From: Hyphomicrobiaceae bacterium
Lineage (GTDB): Bacteria > Pseudomonadota > Alphaproteobacteria > Rhizobiales > Hyphomicrobiaceae
Assembly: GCA_022844275.1 (NCBI GenBank)
Contig: JALHMB010000001.1
Span: 868,001-932,000, forward strand
DNA length: 64,000 nucleotides
Direction: 5' to 3'
A model generated the notes under the pieces. It searched no databases. It saw only the letters and a program-made list of their open reading frames with translations, and was not told the origin of the DNA. The position numbers and the translations under genes are program-made. Positions 36,164-44,929 of this stretch are shown here, in pieces (position 1 is the stretch's first letter; each line of letters starts with the position of its first letter).

Positions 36164-36346
36164 GTGACCGGCTGGAGAAACAACCGCGACGATCTGGACG
36201 ATCTGGTCGTCGTGCTCGCAAGTCGCTTACTCGAGAGCAACGCCGGGCTACCCGACGCCGCAGCCCTGTCCGCGATCCAAGAAGCCGATATCCGGGGCAA
36301 GTCGCGTTTTCGGGGCGGGCTCGCCAAGGAAATGGCCGATCGATAG
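36164..36346 (+). CDS. Small hypothetical protein
   Basis: 60 codons from GTG 36164, with CAGGGGG upstream, 3 bp after the EF-hand gene. It contains DDLDDLVVVLASRLLESNAG and GKSRFRGGLAKEMADR, charged and probably helical. No family recognised. Tight spacing suggests it is real and coexpressed; the lack of an ATG lowers confidence. Confidence 0.45.
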   Translation: MTGWRNNRDDLDDLVVVLASRLLESNAGLPDAAALSAIQEADIRGKSRFRGGLAKEMADR

Positions 36347-36354
36347 ACGCAGCG

Positions 36355-37866
36355 CTACGTGGGCGCAAACATCGGAAAGCTGACACCCAGCGCCCAGGCA
36401 AGGATCAAGCCGAGCGCAACGCCGACTGTACCCGGTGAGCCTGTTCTGCGGCCGACCCAGCCCCCCATCAACCCGAAGATCGAGAAGAAGAGCAGGATCA
36501 GCGGGAATATGATCAGGAGAAAGAAGAGACGCTTGAAATCCAGTGCCACCGCCAAGACGAGAGATGATAGAAATACACCCCGCACAATGAGAACGCGCCA
36601 AAGCGCCGCGCGACCGCCAAGCGTCAACAAGCTGTCGGCCAGCATGTAGGGAAGCGCTCCGATGGCAATCGTGAATATGATGGGTAACCTGGCCGCATTA
36701 GGGGTGAACGAAGCGACGTAGCGATCGAGCGCGCCGCCAAACACGAAAATGCCGTAGCTCGCGAGAGCAAGGGCCGAGACCCACGAGATCGGACCGATCC
36801 TCACCCCGCCCCACATCATCAAACCAAGTGCAATGGCGCCGTACAACAGAAGATGGACGGTCAGATAGTCGGCGACGAGTACTGGCAGGAAGCGAGTGTC
36901 GACAAACGTGAGAATGACGGGTGTCAGCCCCGCAGGGATGAGTACAGGAGCCCAAAACATGCGAGATGGCAGAGCGGTCGGCACAGCATCGCTTCGGGGC
37001 AACACGTTTGTGAGCGGCCAAGCCAAGATCACGATGCCAAGCAGCAGTAGGACGATAGGTCCACCGGTCGCGGCGACAGTACCATTGCTCGACCGTCCCA
37101 ACACAGCGTGGAGCCACTCGCGCGCCTCGCGCAAAGCAGTCGTGGAATAGAGCACGCCGACATGCTCGACATGCGGCGCGACGACGGCCCGGCGCCCCGT
37201 GGATGCTGTCGGATCTCCGACAGTCTCTCCCTCGTTGACCGAGGGCTGAGCGAGGCGGACATTCACCAGCGCATTTGCGCGCAGAGATGGTTCCCATTCC
37301 CCCGATATGATCAGCAGATTGCGGGGCTCGGTGCTCGTGACGGCCTCTGAGAACATCGAGATGGCCACTGTCGCCGCGACGCGCCGATCAATCAGCGCTC
37401 GGCGCACAATTATATCGGACGCCATCGAATGACCCAGGAGCGCGACGCGCCCGTCGACTGATGGCAGCGCAAGCACGGCATCAATCACGCGACCGATCTC
37501 ACGGATTAGAAGCTGGGTCGTGCCATCAATACTTGTAACGTCTCCGGACATGGGTGTCGGGTTGCGCCCGTGGCCTTCGAAATCGAAGGACACGGCAACA
37601 TAGCCGGCCCGGGCGAGTGTCAATGCATAGGCTTCCATGAGCTGGCGCGAACCTGCAAATCCGTGCGCTATGATGACGGCGGGTGCCTTTATGTCGCCCG
37701 AGCGCTGGTAGACGGTTGCAGGTGTCGTGCCTACTGTCAGTGGCGTAATCGAAATGCCGGAGCGCTCGCTTTCAAGCCACCAGACTCCTATGCCAATGCA
37801 CAGAACTGCAACCAGTGCCGCCACAAGCCGCGTTCGAAACGTGTGCAAAGCATACCCCTTCCGCAT
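36355..37866 (-). CDS. Alpha/beta-hydrolase fused to a polytopic membrane domain
   Basis: 503 aa. A membrane anchor (residues ~11-30) is followed by an alpha/beta-hydrolase domain with oxyanion motif AHGFAGS, FDFEGHGRNP, and nucleophile elbow GHSMAS (Ser147). From ~265 to the end there are about eight membrane helices. Substrate unknown. It lies next to bciA and converges with the small operon upstream of it. It is not BchO, which is a short soluble hydrolase. Start ATG 37866 lacks a clear Shine-Dalgarno. Confidence 0.75.
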   Translation of the reverse strand: MRKGYALHTFRTRLVAALVAVLCIGIGVWWLESERSGISITPLTVGTTPATVYQRSGDIKAPAVIIAHGFAGSRQLMEAYALTLARAGYVAVSFDFEGHGRNPTPMSGDVTSIDGTTQLLIREIGRVIDAVLALPSVDGRVALLGHSMASDIIVRRALIDRRVAATVAISMFSEAVTSTEPRNLLIISGEWEPSLRANALVNVRLAQPSVNEGETVGDPTASTGRRAVVAPHVEHVGVLYSTTALREAREWLHAVLGRSSNGTVAATGGPIVLLLLGIVILAWPLTNVLPRSDAVPTALPSRMFWAPVLIPAGLTPVILTFVDTRFLPVLVADYLTVHLLLYGAIALGLMMWGGVRIGPISWVSALALASYGIFVFGGALDRYVASFTPNAARLPIIFTIAIGALPYMLADSLLTLGGRAALWRVLIVRGVFLSSLVLAVALDFKRLFFLLIIFPLILLFFSIFGLMGGWVGRRTGSPGTVGVALGLILAWALGVSFPMFAPT

Positions 37867-38008
37867 CTACAAGATCATACTCGATGACCGTCAACTCGGC
37901 GGAGCAGAATGTTATGACGCAAGCCGCAAGGCGCTCCTAATGCCAGCGGGGCCACGAGAAGATTGGAGCGCGTTATCGCCATGGAATCACCCGTTCTGAT
38001 GTCCTCAC

Positions 38009-39037
38009 ATGATTGACGAAACGCCCCTTGGCACGTTGGGCAGGCGCCAACCGAGGCGAGTGCTCGTCTTGGGCGCCACAGGGACCATAGGGCGCGCCAC
38101 CGCTCGCGCACTTGTGCAGGACGGCCACGAGGTGGTGTGCTTTGTCCGCGCTCGAGCGGGCGCAAGCGGCGGCCTCGCACCGGATGCTCGTGCGCGGCTG
38201 TTGGACGGCGCTATGCTTAGATTCGGCGATGTGACCGATCCTGCATCTCTTGCTGGCGACGGCTTTCGCGGTGAACATTTTGATGTTCTGGTATCCTGCC
38301 TAGCCTCACGCACCGGCGCACCCAAAGATGCGTGGGCCATCGACTATCAGGCCCATGTTCACGCTCTGTCAGCGGCACATGCTGCAGGTGTCAAACACAT
38401 GATTCTGCTGTCGGCGATCTGCGTTCAGAAGCCCGTTCTGGCCTTTCAGAACGCCAAGCTGGCTTTAGAGAGGGTGCTAATGAACTCGGGCCTCACGTAC
38501 TCGATCGTGAGGCCCACTGCATACTTCAAATCTCTGTCGGGGCAGATTGATAGGCTGAAGCGGGGCAAGCCGTTCGTGGTATTTGGCAGCGGTACCCTGA
38601 CGGCCTGCAAGCCCATCAGCGACGGTGATCTGAGCCGCTTCATCGTCGAATGTCTGGACGACGAAAGTCGGTACAATCGCGTACTCCCAATCGGCGGCCC
38701 GGGAGATGCGATAACACCGATACAGCAAGGAGAACATCTGTTTCGACTGCTCAATCGCGAACCCCGTTTTCATCACGTCCCGATTGCACTGCTGGACACG
38801 ATCGTGGCTTTGCTGGGGGGGCTCGGTCGTATTGTACCCCCGCTGGGGGAGAAAGCCGAATTGGCACGCATCGCGCGCTACTATGCGACGGAGTCCATGC
38901 TTGTCCTGGATCCGGCGACCGGGCGCTACGACGCAAGCGCCACACCGTCTGCCGGATCAGAAACACTCTTTGACTTCTATGCGCGCCTGATCGAAGGCAA
39001 TGCCTCTACTGAGCGAGGAGATCACGCTATTTTCTAA
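38009..39037 (+). CDS. bciA: Divinyl (proto)chlorophyllide 8-vinyl reductase, BciA type
   Basis: 342 aa SDR-like NADPH enzyme reducing the C8 vinyl group. Rossmann motif VLGATGTIGRATARAL (20-35), family stretches SIVRPTAYFKSLSGQIDRLK, GTLTACKPISDGDLSRFI, NRVLPIGGPGDAITPIQQGE, and ARYYATESMLVLDPATGRYD, which are highly characteristic of BciA. It lies outside the main PGC operons but completes the monovinyl pathway. Confidence 0.95.
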   Translation: MIDETPLGTLGRRQPRRVLVLGATGTIGRATARALVQDGHEVVCFVRARAGASGGLAPDARARLLDGAMLRFGDVTDPASLAGDGFRGEHFDVLVSCLASRTGAPKDAWAIDYQAHVHALSAAHAAGVKHMILLSAICVQKPVLAFQNAKLALERVLMNSGLTYSIVRPTAYFKSLSGQIDRLKRGKPFVVFGSGTLTACKPISDGDLSRFIVECLDDESRYNRVLPIGGPGDAITPIQQGEHLFRLLNREPRFHHVPIALLDTIVALLGGLGRIVPPLGEKAELARIARYYATESMLVLDPATGRYDASATPSAGSETLFDFYARLIEGNASTERGDHAIF

Positions 39038-39243
39038 CTGTATTGCAAACGTACTTGGCACGGCAATCCAATGTTGGACCATCCATGCTCAGTGGCTTTC
39101 AGCAAAATCAGCGTCTTGTCCCGCCCGCTAAGGTGCGATCGAGAACGGGTACTTTTAGCAGACAGGCTTCAAAGGCTGGCGGCTCGATCTGACAAGCGCT
39201 ACTATCTAGCTAACCCTGAAGAGAGAGCGAGAACGGTGGGCGC

Positions 39244-39696
39244 ATGAATGTTTCGGAGATTCTGAAGCGAAAAGGCGCCGTAGTTGTCACTGCCAAACCA
39301 TCTGACAGTGTCGCGGCATTGTCACAGCTGCTGCGCGAGCACCGCATCGGCGCAGTGGTCGTGAGCGAAGATGGCGTCACGATCGATGGTTTTATCTCGG
39401 AGCGAGACGTCGCCTACAGCCTTTGCATCCACAAAGCCGATCTTTATAGCATGCCCCTATCTCAGATCATGACAAAGGACGTGATTACCTGCTCACCGGA
39501 CGACGACGTGGCGAAAGTTGCCTCGACCATGCATGCGCACCACATCCGTCACATCCCAGTGGTAGAAGGCAATCGCGCATGCGGCATGGTAAGCATCCGC
39601 GACCTGCTCAATATTCGCGTTGATGAGCTTCAGAAGGAAGCGGCAATGCTTCGCACTTTAGCGAATGGATCTAAGACGGAGCTTCAGGATCGCTAG
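39244..39696 (+). CDS. Two-CBS-domain protein
   Basis: 150 aa made of a pair of CBS domains (IGAVVVSEDGVTIDGFISER and HHIRHIPVVEGNRACGMVSI). CBS pairs bind adenine nucleotides and usually regulate a partner. No output domain is present. The partner is unknown. Confidence 0.88.
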   Translation: MNVSEILKRKGAVVVTAKPSDSVAALSQLLREHRIGAVVVSEDGVTIDGFISERDVAYSLCIHKADLYSMPLSQIMTKDVITCSPDDDVAKVASTMHAHHIRHIPVVEGNRACGMVSIRDLLNIRVDELQKEAAMLRTLANGSKTELQDR

Positions 39697-40031
39697 AGCT
39701 GTTTCGCAATGTACGCGGGCGAGCGAGTATTGTGGTGCGGTCGCCTGTAACCTGATCCTCGACGCGCACGTGCCTCGATCAGTCCAGCTCAGGGAGCTGC
39801 CGAAGCCCTGAGACGTCGGCGCAAAGTACTTCCTCGGTGACGAGGCCAGGCACTACTCCACACCCATAAGCTATTGGACGCGGCGAGCTGCGCCCCTCTA
39901 CACCGTGCGCCGTCCGGCTGGCTGGTGGTCGTGCGAGCGGCGGCATTTCTGCACGCCGTCAATTGCCGATACTCCCATTGGTGTGCAAGTGTGGTGAGAG
40001 TTCCGTGAAGTCGAGCGGGCAAGAGGCACTG
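39697..40031. other. Intergenic region, no gene seen
   Basis: 335 bp between the CBS protein and the LysR gene. Only short, mutually conflicting open frames are present and no strong hairpin was noticed. It probably holds the promoter of the LysR gene. Confidence 0.4.
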
Positions 40032-40919
40032 ATGCAAACTCATGAATTGCGATACTTCATTTCCGCCGCTCGCCTGCTGAACTTCACAAAGGCCGCATCA
40101 GAGTGCGGGGTTTCTCAACCTGCGCTGACGAGGGCCATTCAGAAGCTGGAAACCAACCTCGGTGGCGAGTTGTTCTATCGCCGACAGGGCCGGATTGAAC
40201 TCACAGCTCTCGGGCGCAGGCTGCTCCCGAAATTTGAAGAGATCCAACGCGGACTGGCGGACATTACGCAAGATGCCAAACTGGCGGTGGAAGAGAACAC
40301 GACAACTCTGCGCCTTGGCGTCGTTTGCACCATCGCCCCTACTCATATTGTCAGGATACTCGGTCGACTGCGTGAGCAATTTCCCGACGCTGAGATATCG
40401 ATCCAGGAAGTAGACGCACCAACCGTTCTGGGTCTACTCCTGACCAATGAAATAGAGATCGGCATCACAGCGCAGCCCGACATACCGGACGAGGTTGCAT
40501 TCCAACCACTTTTCAATGACGGCTTCGAGGTTGCTCTGCCGGACGGCCACCCCCTTTGCGCAGGCGATGTCGTGGAACTCAGTCAGCTCGAAGGTGAACC
40601 TTACCTGGAGCGATTGAACTGCGAGTTCGACGCGTATTTTGAGGCGACGCAAGGTCGCTGGCCATTCAAATTCAGAATGATTTACGCTAGCGAACGCGAG
40701 GATTGGATACAGGAGTTGATCGCGTCGGGACACGGCTGCGCGATCATTCCCGGAAGCATCAAGTGCTTACCCGGAATCGTGAGGAAGCGGCTTGTTGGTC
40801 CTGAGATCAGACGTACAGTGGGTCTCGTCAGCCTGCGCGGACGACAGCTGTCCATGGTGGGTCAAAGCTTCTTGCGCCTTGCCGCAACGCATAGATGGAC
40901 GATCGCGCGGACTCCTTAG
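40032..40919 (+). CDS. LysR-family transcriptional regulator
   Basis: 295 aa from ATG 40032 (AAGAGG upstream). N-terminal winged HTH (FISAARLLNFTKAASECGVS, then QPALTRAIQKLETNLGGELF) and a periplasmic-binding-like effector domain. Unusually no obvious divergent target gene adjoins it. The effector is unknown. Confidence 0.93.
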   Translation: MQTHELRYFISAARLLNFTKAASECGVSQPALTRAIQKLETNLGGELFYRRQGRIELTALGRRLLPKFEEIQRGLADITQDAKLAVEENTTTLRLGVVCTIAPTHIVRILGRLREQFPDAEISIQEVDAPTVLGLLLTNEIEIGITAQPDIPDEVAFQPLFNDGFEVALPDGHPLCAGDVVELSQLEGEPYLERLNCEFDAYFEATQGRWPFKFRMIYASEREDWIQELIASGHGCAIIPGSIKCLPGIVRKRLVGPEIRRTVGLVSLRGRQLSMVGQSFLRLAATHRWTIARTP

Positions 40920-41290
40920 GCCAAGCGGCCAATATCCATTGTCGCAAGCCGCGCAATGCCCAGCCGCGCCGGGGCACGCAGAACCAGCAATAGTTCGACC
41001 GACGCCTGCCGACGCGCCCGACTCCGGACAATTCGCGCACGTCTCGGTAGAACGAACAGGCTTCGTTGGCTCCCGCAATGCGCACTTCTTCCGCAATCCT
41101 GATGACCACATGAATCTGGCACGCTGCGCGTGACAATGCGCAGAGACTATCGGCTCGATAACTAGCCGCTATTGGACGATTGATTGTTGCTCCCATAGAT
41201 GAGTGGGGCGCCTTCCAAAGACAGCGCTGTGCTTACGGTTCAGAGCGTGGGAGGCCGGTTGTCTCAAGCTCCGTCAGAAAGGTGCCAATC
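40920..41290. other. Intergenic region, no convincing gene
   Basis: 371 bp. Minus-strand open frames run through here but also antisense into the LysR gene, and none has a recognisable domain or start. A promoter for the repeat-protein gene is expected near the right end. Confidence 0.4.
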
Positions 41291-41632
41291 ATGAAAATGC
41301 ATAAATCGGTCGCGCGCATCGCGATTATATCAGCAATGCTCGCGCTCGGCGCCGCTACTGTGAGCGCCCAAGGCTTCGACGCGCGAAAGTTCTTCGACAA
41401 GCTCGCCGCGGAAGGTGCGAGCATGCCGGCCAGCTTCGACGCAAGGAAGTTCTTCGACAAGCTTCAGGCCGAAGGCGCGTCGGACAGCAAGCCACTCGAC
41501 GCTAAGGCGTTCTTCGACAAGCTCGCGGCAGAAGGAGCGAGCATGCCGGCCAGCTTCGACGCAAGGAAGTTCTTCGACAAGCTGCGAGCCGAAGGCGCCT
41601 CATCGATGCCGCCTATGGTGAAGCCCAACTGA
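41291..41632 (+). CDS. Exported protein of four 20-residue repeats
   Basis: 113 aa. Signal peptide of ~27 residues ending VSAQG (likely cleavage after SAQ or nearby), then exactly four 20-residue units of the form FDARKFFDKLxAEGAS plus a four-residue linker, then MVKPN. Nothing else remains after cleavage. Each unit looks like a short amphipathic helix with Phe-Phe and charged faces. No family recognised. The downstream gene is a DegP-type protease. Confidence 0.8.
   Translation: MKMHKSVARIAIISAMLALGAATVSAQGFDARKFFDKLAAEGASMPASFDARKFFDKLQAEGASDSKPLDAKAFFDKLAAEGASMPASFDARKFFDKLRAEGASSMPPMVKPN
41375..41614 (+). repeat. Four in-frame 60-bp tandem repeats
   Basis: Units at 41375-41434, 41435-41494, 41495-41554 and 41555-41614, each encoding 20 residues. 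Phase is exact with no partial copy. Units 1 and 3 share the linker SMPAS while 2 and 4 differ (DSKP, SMPP), consistent with a duplicated dimer of units. Confidence 0.85.
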
Positions 41633-41676
41633 GCGATAGAGGTCGTCTGCATCCTGACCCCCAGACGATTTGGGCG

Positions 41677-41708
41677 CGGATTCGGTCCGCGAAAACGGAC
41701 GGAATCCG
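41677..41708 (+). terminator. Hairpin between repeat-protein and protease genes
   Basis: 13-bp arms CGGATTCGGTCCG and CGGACGGAATCCG with one mismatch and loop CGAAAA. No T-run follows, so termination would be weak or partial, perhaps letting some transcription into the protease gene 45 bp downstream. Confidence 0.5.
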
Positions 41709-41753
41709 TGTTGCTCAGAAAGGTATGTTCAAGCGAATGTACCGGAGAGAAGC

Positions 41754-43115
41754 ATGACCCATATGTGCAGATCATTTCTTACGATTCTTACTGCACTAGC
41801 GCTTGCCGGCTCGGCCGGAAGCCAGCCATCAGCACAAATGCCTCAAGCCAGTGGCGCCAAGTCAACTGCTTCGCTCGCGCCGATGCTCGAGCGTGTGATG
41901 CCCGGGGTCGTCAGTATTCTGGTCACGGGAGAGCGGAAACGGCCAATTTTGCTCACACCTAGTGCTCAGCCGGCGCCATCCACCATGGAACCGTTCCGCA
42001 GCGGCGGCTCCGGCGTCATCGTCGATTCGGAGAAAGGTATCATCCTCACCAATCACCACGTAATCGTCGATGCCAAGCACATAGAACTTTCGCTATCCGA
42101 TGGCCGGACCGCCGAAGCTCGTCTCATCGGCAAGGATGTCGCTACCGACGTTGCAGTGCTCCAGACTGATATCCGCGACCTGGTGGCTGTCCCCTATGGT
42201 GACTCCGATCGACTGCGCATAGGAGACTTCATTTGCGCTGTCGGCAGTCCGTTCGGTCTCGAGGGAAGCGCCTCGCAGGGCATCGTGAGTGCGCTCATGC
42301 GCTCGGACGTTGGTTACGGAATTTTCGAGGATTTCATCCAGATCGATGCTGCTGTCAATCCGGGCAACTCCGGCGGCGCGCTCGTCGATCTGGACGGACG
42401 ACTGGTCGGTCTCAACACGGCGACGGGAAGCGCAAAGCTCCGCACACAAGGCATTTCATTTGCAGTGCCGATTAATCTCGCACGCGCGATCGCCGCCGAA
42501 CTGATTGCCACCGGCACCTTCAAGCGCGGCACGCTCGGCTTCATTACACAGAACATTGGATATGAAATGGCGCGCGCAATGAACCTGTCGCTGACGCGTG
42601 GCGCCGCTGTCACGGCCGTTCTGCCGGGATCGCCCGCGGCAGCAGCGGGCGCACAAAAGGGCGACGTTATCGTCGCGATCGATGGCCGGCCCATTCGTAG
42701 CCACGCCGACTACGTTTCGCGCGTGTCGACGACGCCCATCGGGATGCAATTGCGGGTTGCCCTGGTGCGTGGCAGCGAGCGGATGGAACTTACGATCGCG
42801 GTCGCCGACCTGCCCGTGCCTGCCGCGCCGGAAGGAGCTCCAATGCAATTGTCCTCGCTGACGGGGCTGACGCTTGGCGCCCTGCTGCCGGGGTTCAAGG
42901 CATTCGGACTAGTGCAGGGTGCGCGAGTTCTGACAGTGGGCGACGATCTCTCAGCTACGGGGCTAAAGCCCGACGATGTCATAACCAGGGTCGACATGAC
43001 CAATGTGCGCAGCCCTTCGGATGTGTTTGATGCGGCTTCATCGCGGATGGGTCGCTTTCGTCTGGAGGTCTTTCGCGAAGGCGTGACCTATTGGATTTGG
43101 GTGAGCGTATCGTAG
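41754..43115 (+). CDS. DegP/HtrA-type periplasmic serine protease
   Basis: 453 aa from ATG 41754 (GGAGAGA upstream). Signal peptide, then a trypsin-like domain with His102 (LTNHHVI), Asp132 (ATDVAVLQ) and Ser206 (NPGNSGGAL), then two PDZ domains (about 265-345, with GSPAAAAGAQKGDVIVAIDG, and 355-453). Expected to degrade or refold misfolded envelope proteins. Directly follows the repeat-protein gene, which could be a partner or substrate (inference). Confidence 0.93.
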   Translation: MTHMCRSFLTILTALALAGSAGSQPSAQMPQASGAKSTASLAPMLERVMPGVVSILVTGERKRPILLTPSAQPAPSTMEPFRSGGSGVIVDSEKGIILTNHHVIVDAKHIELSLSDGRTAEARLIGKDVATDVAVLQTDIRDLVAVPYGDSDRLRIGDFICAVGSPFGLEGSASQGIVSALMRSDVGYGIFEDFIQIDAAVNPGNSGGALVDLDGRLVGLNTATGSAKLRTQGISFAVPINLARAIAAELIATGTFKRGTLGFITQNIGYEMARAMNLSLTRGAAVTAVLPGSPAAAAGAQKGDVIVAIDGRPIRSHADYVSRVSTTPIGMQLRVALVRGSERMELTIAVADLPVPAAPEGAPMQLSSLTGLTLGALLPGFKAFGLVQGARVLTVGDDLSATGLKPDDVITRVDMTNVRSPSDVFDAASSRMGRFRLEVFREGVTYWIWVSVS

Positions 43116-43278
43116 CGGCTGATCGCAGCGATGCATTCAGGGACCGGCGCTCTGGCGGGAGCGTCACTACCTGCAGTACGAAGCAAGTATGCTTTTCTAT
43201 CGCTGCCATTCGGGGCGAAGGTCGACCTCCCGTTCGACGTACGGCCACTCCCTCGTGGAGCCGTCACCCCATAAGGCT

Positions 43279-43309
43279 CGATCGGCGGCGCAACCAGCGC
43301 CGCCGATCG
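43279..43309. terminator. Strong perfect hairpin after the protease gene
   Basis: 13-bp perfect arms CGATCGGCGGCGC / GCGCCGCCGATCG with loop AACCA, between two convergent genes. No T-run on either side. Likely a bidirectional stabilising or terminating structure. Confidence 0.55.
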
Positions 43310-43360
43310 CGTCCGCTATAGGAAGTAGTGCGCCACGCACTCAGACGTTACGATCGAGAC

Positions 43361-43765
43361 CTAACTGACTGAAGCGCTCGATTCGTAGGCGGGTTGCTTG
43401 ATCGCGGAGTATCCAACATCGAGGTCGGCGCGACTTGCGAGAATATCGCCGATACGCCACACCGCGTGATCGGCATCGCGCTTTAGCGAGGCGGCCTTCT
43501 GCAACCTGTGCGGTGCTTTGCAGGAGATGTAGGGAATGCCGAGATCGCGCAGCTCCAGACACAAATCGAAGGCCTCGTTGTGGAGGCCGTGATCGATCAC
43601 GGCACCGTCGAATTGCGAGCGCCTGAGCAGGCTGAACGCATTGATTACATTTGCAGTGAGATGAGCACGCGCGCCGCAACGGCCGAAGGCATCGGCGAGC
43701 TCCGTACCGGCAAGCAGAGATCCCTCGACGATGAGAAACGTCTTTCCGGAAAGATTGGGTGCCAT
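43361..43765 (-). CDS. Degenerate receiver-domain protein
   Basis: 134 aa from ATG 43765 (GGGGAG upstream). CheY-like pattern TFLIVEGSLLAGTELADAFG and QFDGAVIDHGL retains a candidate phospho-Asp, but the acidic pair is reduced to Glu-Gly and the usual Thr/Lys context is altered. No output domain. May be a phosphorylation-independent decoy or scaffold; the role is unknown. Confidence 0.7.
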   Translation of the reverse strand: MAPNLSGKTFLIVEGSLLAGTELADAFGRCGARAHLTANVINAFSLLRRSQFDGAVIDHGLHNEAFDLCLELRDLGIPYISCKAPHRLQKAASLKRDADHAVWRIGDILASRADLDVGYSAIKQPAYESSASVS

Positions 43766-43887
43766 TCTTCTCCCCACCATTTGACGGATTGAATTGGTCT
43801 CGGGCGGGAACCGCACAGATCATCCTGCCGGAATCCCGCCCTACGTGTTTTGAGACTTTGCGCCCTACTGGACGAGTGATCTGAGGC

Positions 43888-44292
43888 TCATGTCAGGGCT
43901 CCGTCTTGTTGTCCCCAATTCGCTGGTCTGAACGGACTTTGCCTCTCGGCGTGTGCTGGCCGCCTACCGCGCTCTTGGAGGCGTGCGACCGGCGTCGGCG
44001 TGATGATCCGGTAGTCATAGCCCATCAGTACGGCGTGGTTGACCGCTGCTGGCAGGGTTCGGAACTTGATCCGCAGCGGAGGCTCGGGAGGCACTTCGCC
44101 CATCAGCCACCCGCTCGGCGTTTCAAGTTGGAGAACCCATAGACGTCCGACAGGAAAGATCCGGCAGCGCGGCCGCCCCGAGAGGCCGCCCGCCGCAACC
44201 GGCATGAGCGGCGGAGTGCCCGCTAACTCAGACACCGGCCACAGCGGTCGAGGGCGCGTCTCGCGCAGCGTCAGGCATTCAGCGCAAAGCAT
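43888..44292 (-). CDS. Hypothetical protein downstream of hsp20
   Basis: 134 aa starting MLCAECLTLRE (Cys-x-x-Cys), proline and arginine rich, with SGRPRCRIFPVGRLWVLQLE. AGGAG is 8 bp upstream of ATG 44292. It starts 33 bp after the hsp20 stop in the same direction, so it may be heat induced with it. No family recognised. Confidence 0.6.
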   Translation of the reverse strand: MLCAECLTLRETRPRPLWPVSELAGTPPLMPVAAGGLSGRPRCRIFPVGRLWVLQLETPSGWLMGEVPPEPPLRIKFRTLPAAVNHAVLMGYDYRIITPTPVARLQERGRRPAHAERQSPFRPANWGQQDGALT

Positions 44293-44325
44293 CGCTGTGC
44301 TCCTGTAGCGTTGGAGACGTGACGC

Positions 44326-44799
44326 TCAGGCTGCCTGCAGAGCCGCAGGTCGCGATGGACCATCGACGGCCTGCCCGTCCGACGCAGTCGTGCCGATCGG
44401 AATGCTGCGCGGCTTCAGGGCCTCCGGCAGCTCACGCTTGAGTGCGATCTCCAGAAGGCCGTTCTCGAGCGTGGCGCCGGTGACCTCGACATACTCGGCA
44501 AGGTCGAACTGGCGCTCGAAGGCGCGACCGGCGATACCACGATGGAGATAGGTCCCAGAACCAGTCTCCTTCGCCTTGCCGCGCACGGTCAATTTGCTGT
44601 GCCCGCTGACGATCTCGATGTCGTCAGAGCTGAAGCCCGCCACCGCTAGCGTGATACGGTAGTGGTCCTCGGCCACCTTCTCGATGTTGTAGGGGGGAAA
44701 GCCTGTCTCGTCGCGCTGCAGCGCATGTGCGAGGAGGGTTGGCAGCTGGTCAAAGCCGATGCTCGACCGGTAGAGGGGAGTGAAATCAAGTGTCGCCAT
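44326..44799 (-). CDS. Small heat-shock protein Hsp20/IbpA type
   Basis: 157 aa. Short N-terminal arm (FDQLPTLLAHALQRDETGFP), alpha-crystallin domain with YNIEKVAEDHYRITLAVAGF, HRGIAGRAFERQFDLAEYVE and ATLENGLLEIALKRELPE, and a C-terminal RSIPI (I-x-I type) anchor. ATP-independent holdase chaperone. Divergent from groESL across a 250-bp control region. Confidence 0.95.
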   Translation of the reverse strand: MATLDFTPLYRSSIGFDQLPTLLAHALQRDETGFPPYNIEKVAEDHYRITLAVAGFSSDDIEIVSGHSKLTVRGKAKETGSGTYLHRGIAGRAFERQFDLAEYVEVTGATLENGLLEIALKRELPEALKPRSIPIGTTASDGQAVDGPSRPAALQAA

Positions 44800-44801
44800 A
44801 G

Positions 44802-44835
44802 CTATCCTCCTTTACGAAGCGACAACCACGGATAG
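44802..44835 (-). promoter_or_regulatory. Candidate 5' UTR hairpin around the hsp20 Shine-Dalgarno
   Basis: On the minus strand CTATCC (44835-44830) is a perfect complement of GGATAG (44807-44802), which overlaps the 3' edge of the AAAGGAGGATAG Shine-Dalgarno. Pairing would partly block the ribosome site. Rhizobial small heat-shock genes commonly carry ROSE-type thermometers here; I do not see the full ROSE consensus. Confidence 0.3.
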
Positions 44836-44929
44836 TTCCGTCTTTTCATCTTCATAGGCGACCCAAAGGACCGCCCGATCCCGAGCTAGGAAATGGCTCT
44901 TGCCTGTTCAAGGGGGAGCCTCAAAATTT

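Noticed and set aside
40828-41196. Minus-strand frame after the LysR gene
   Set aside because: Overlaps the LysR 3' end, has no good start and no domain.
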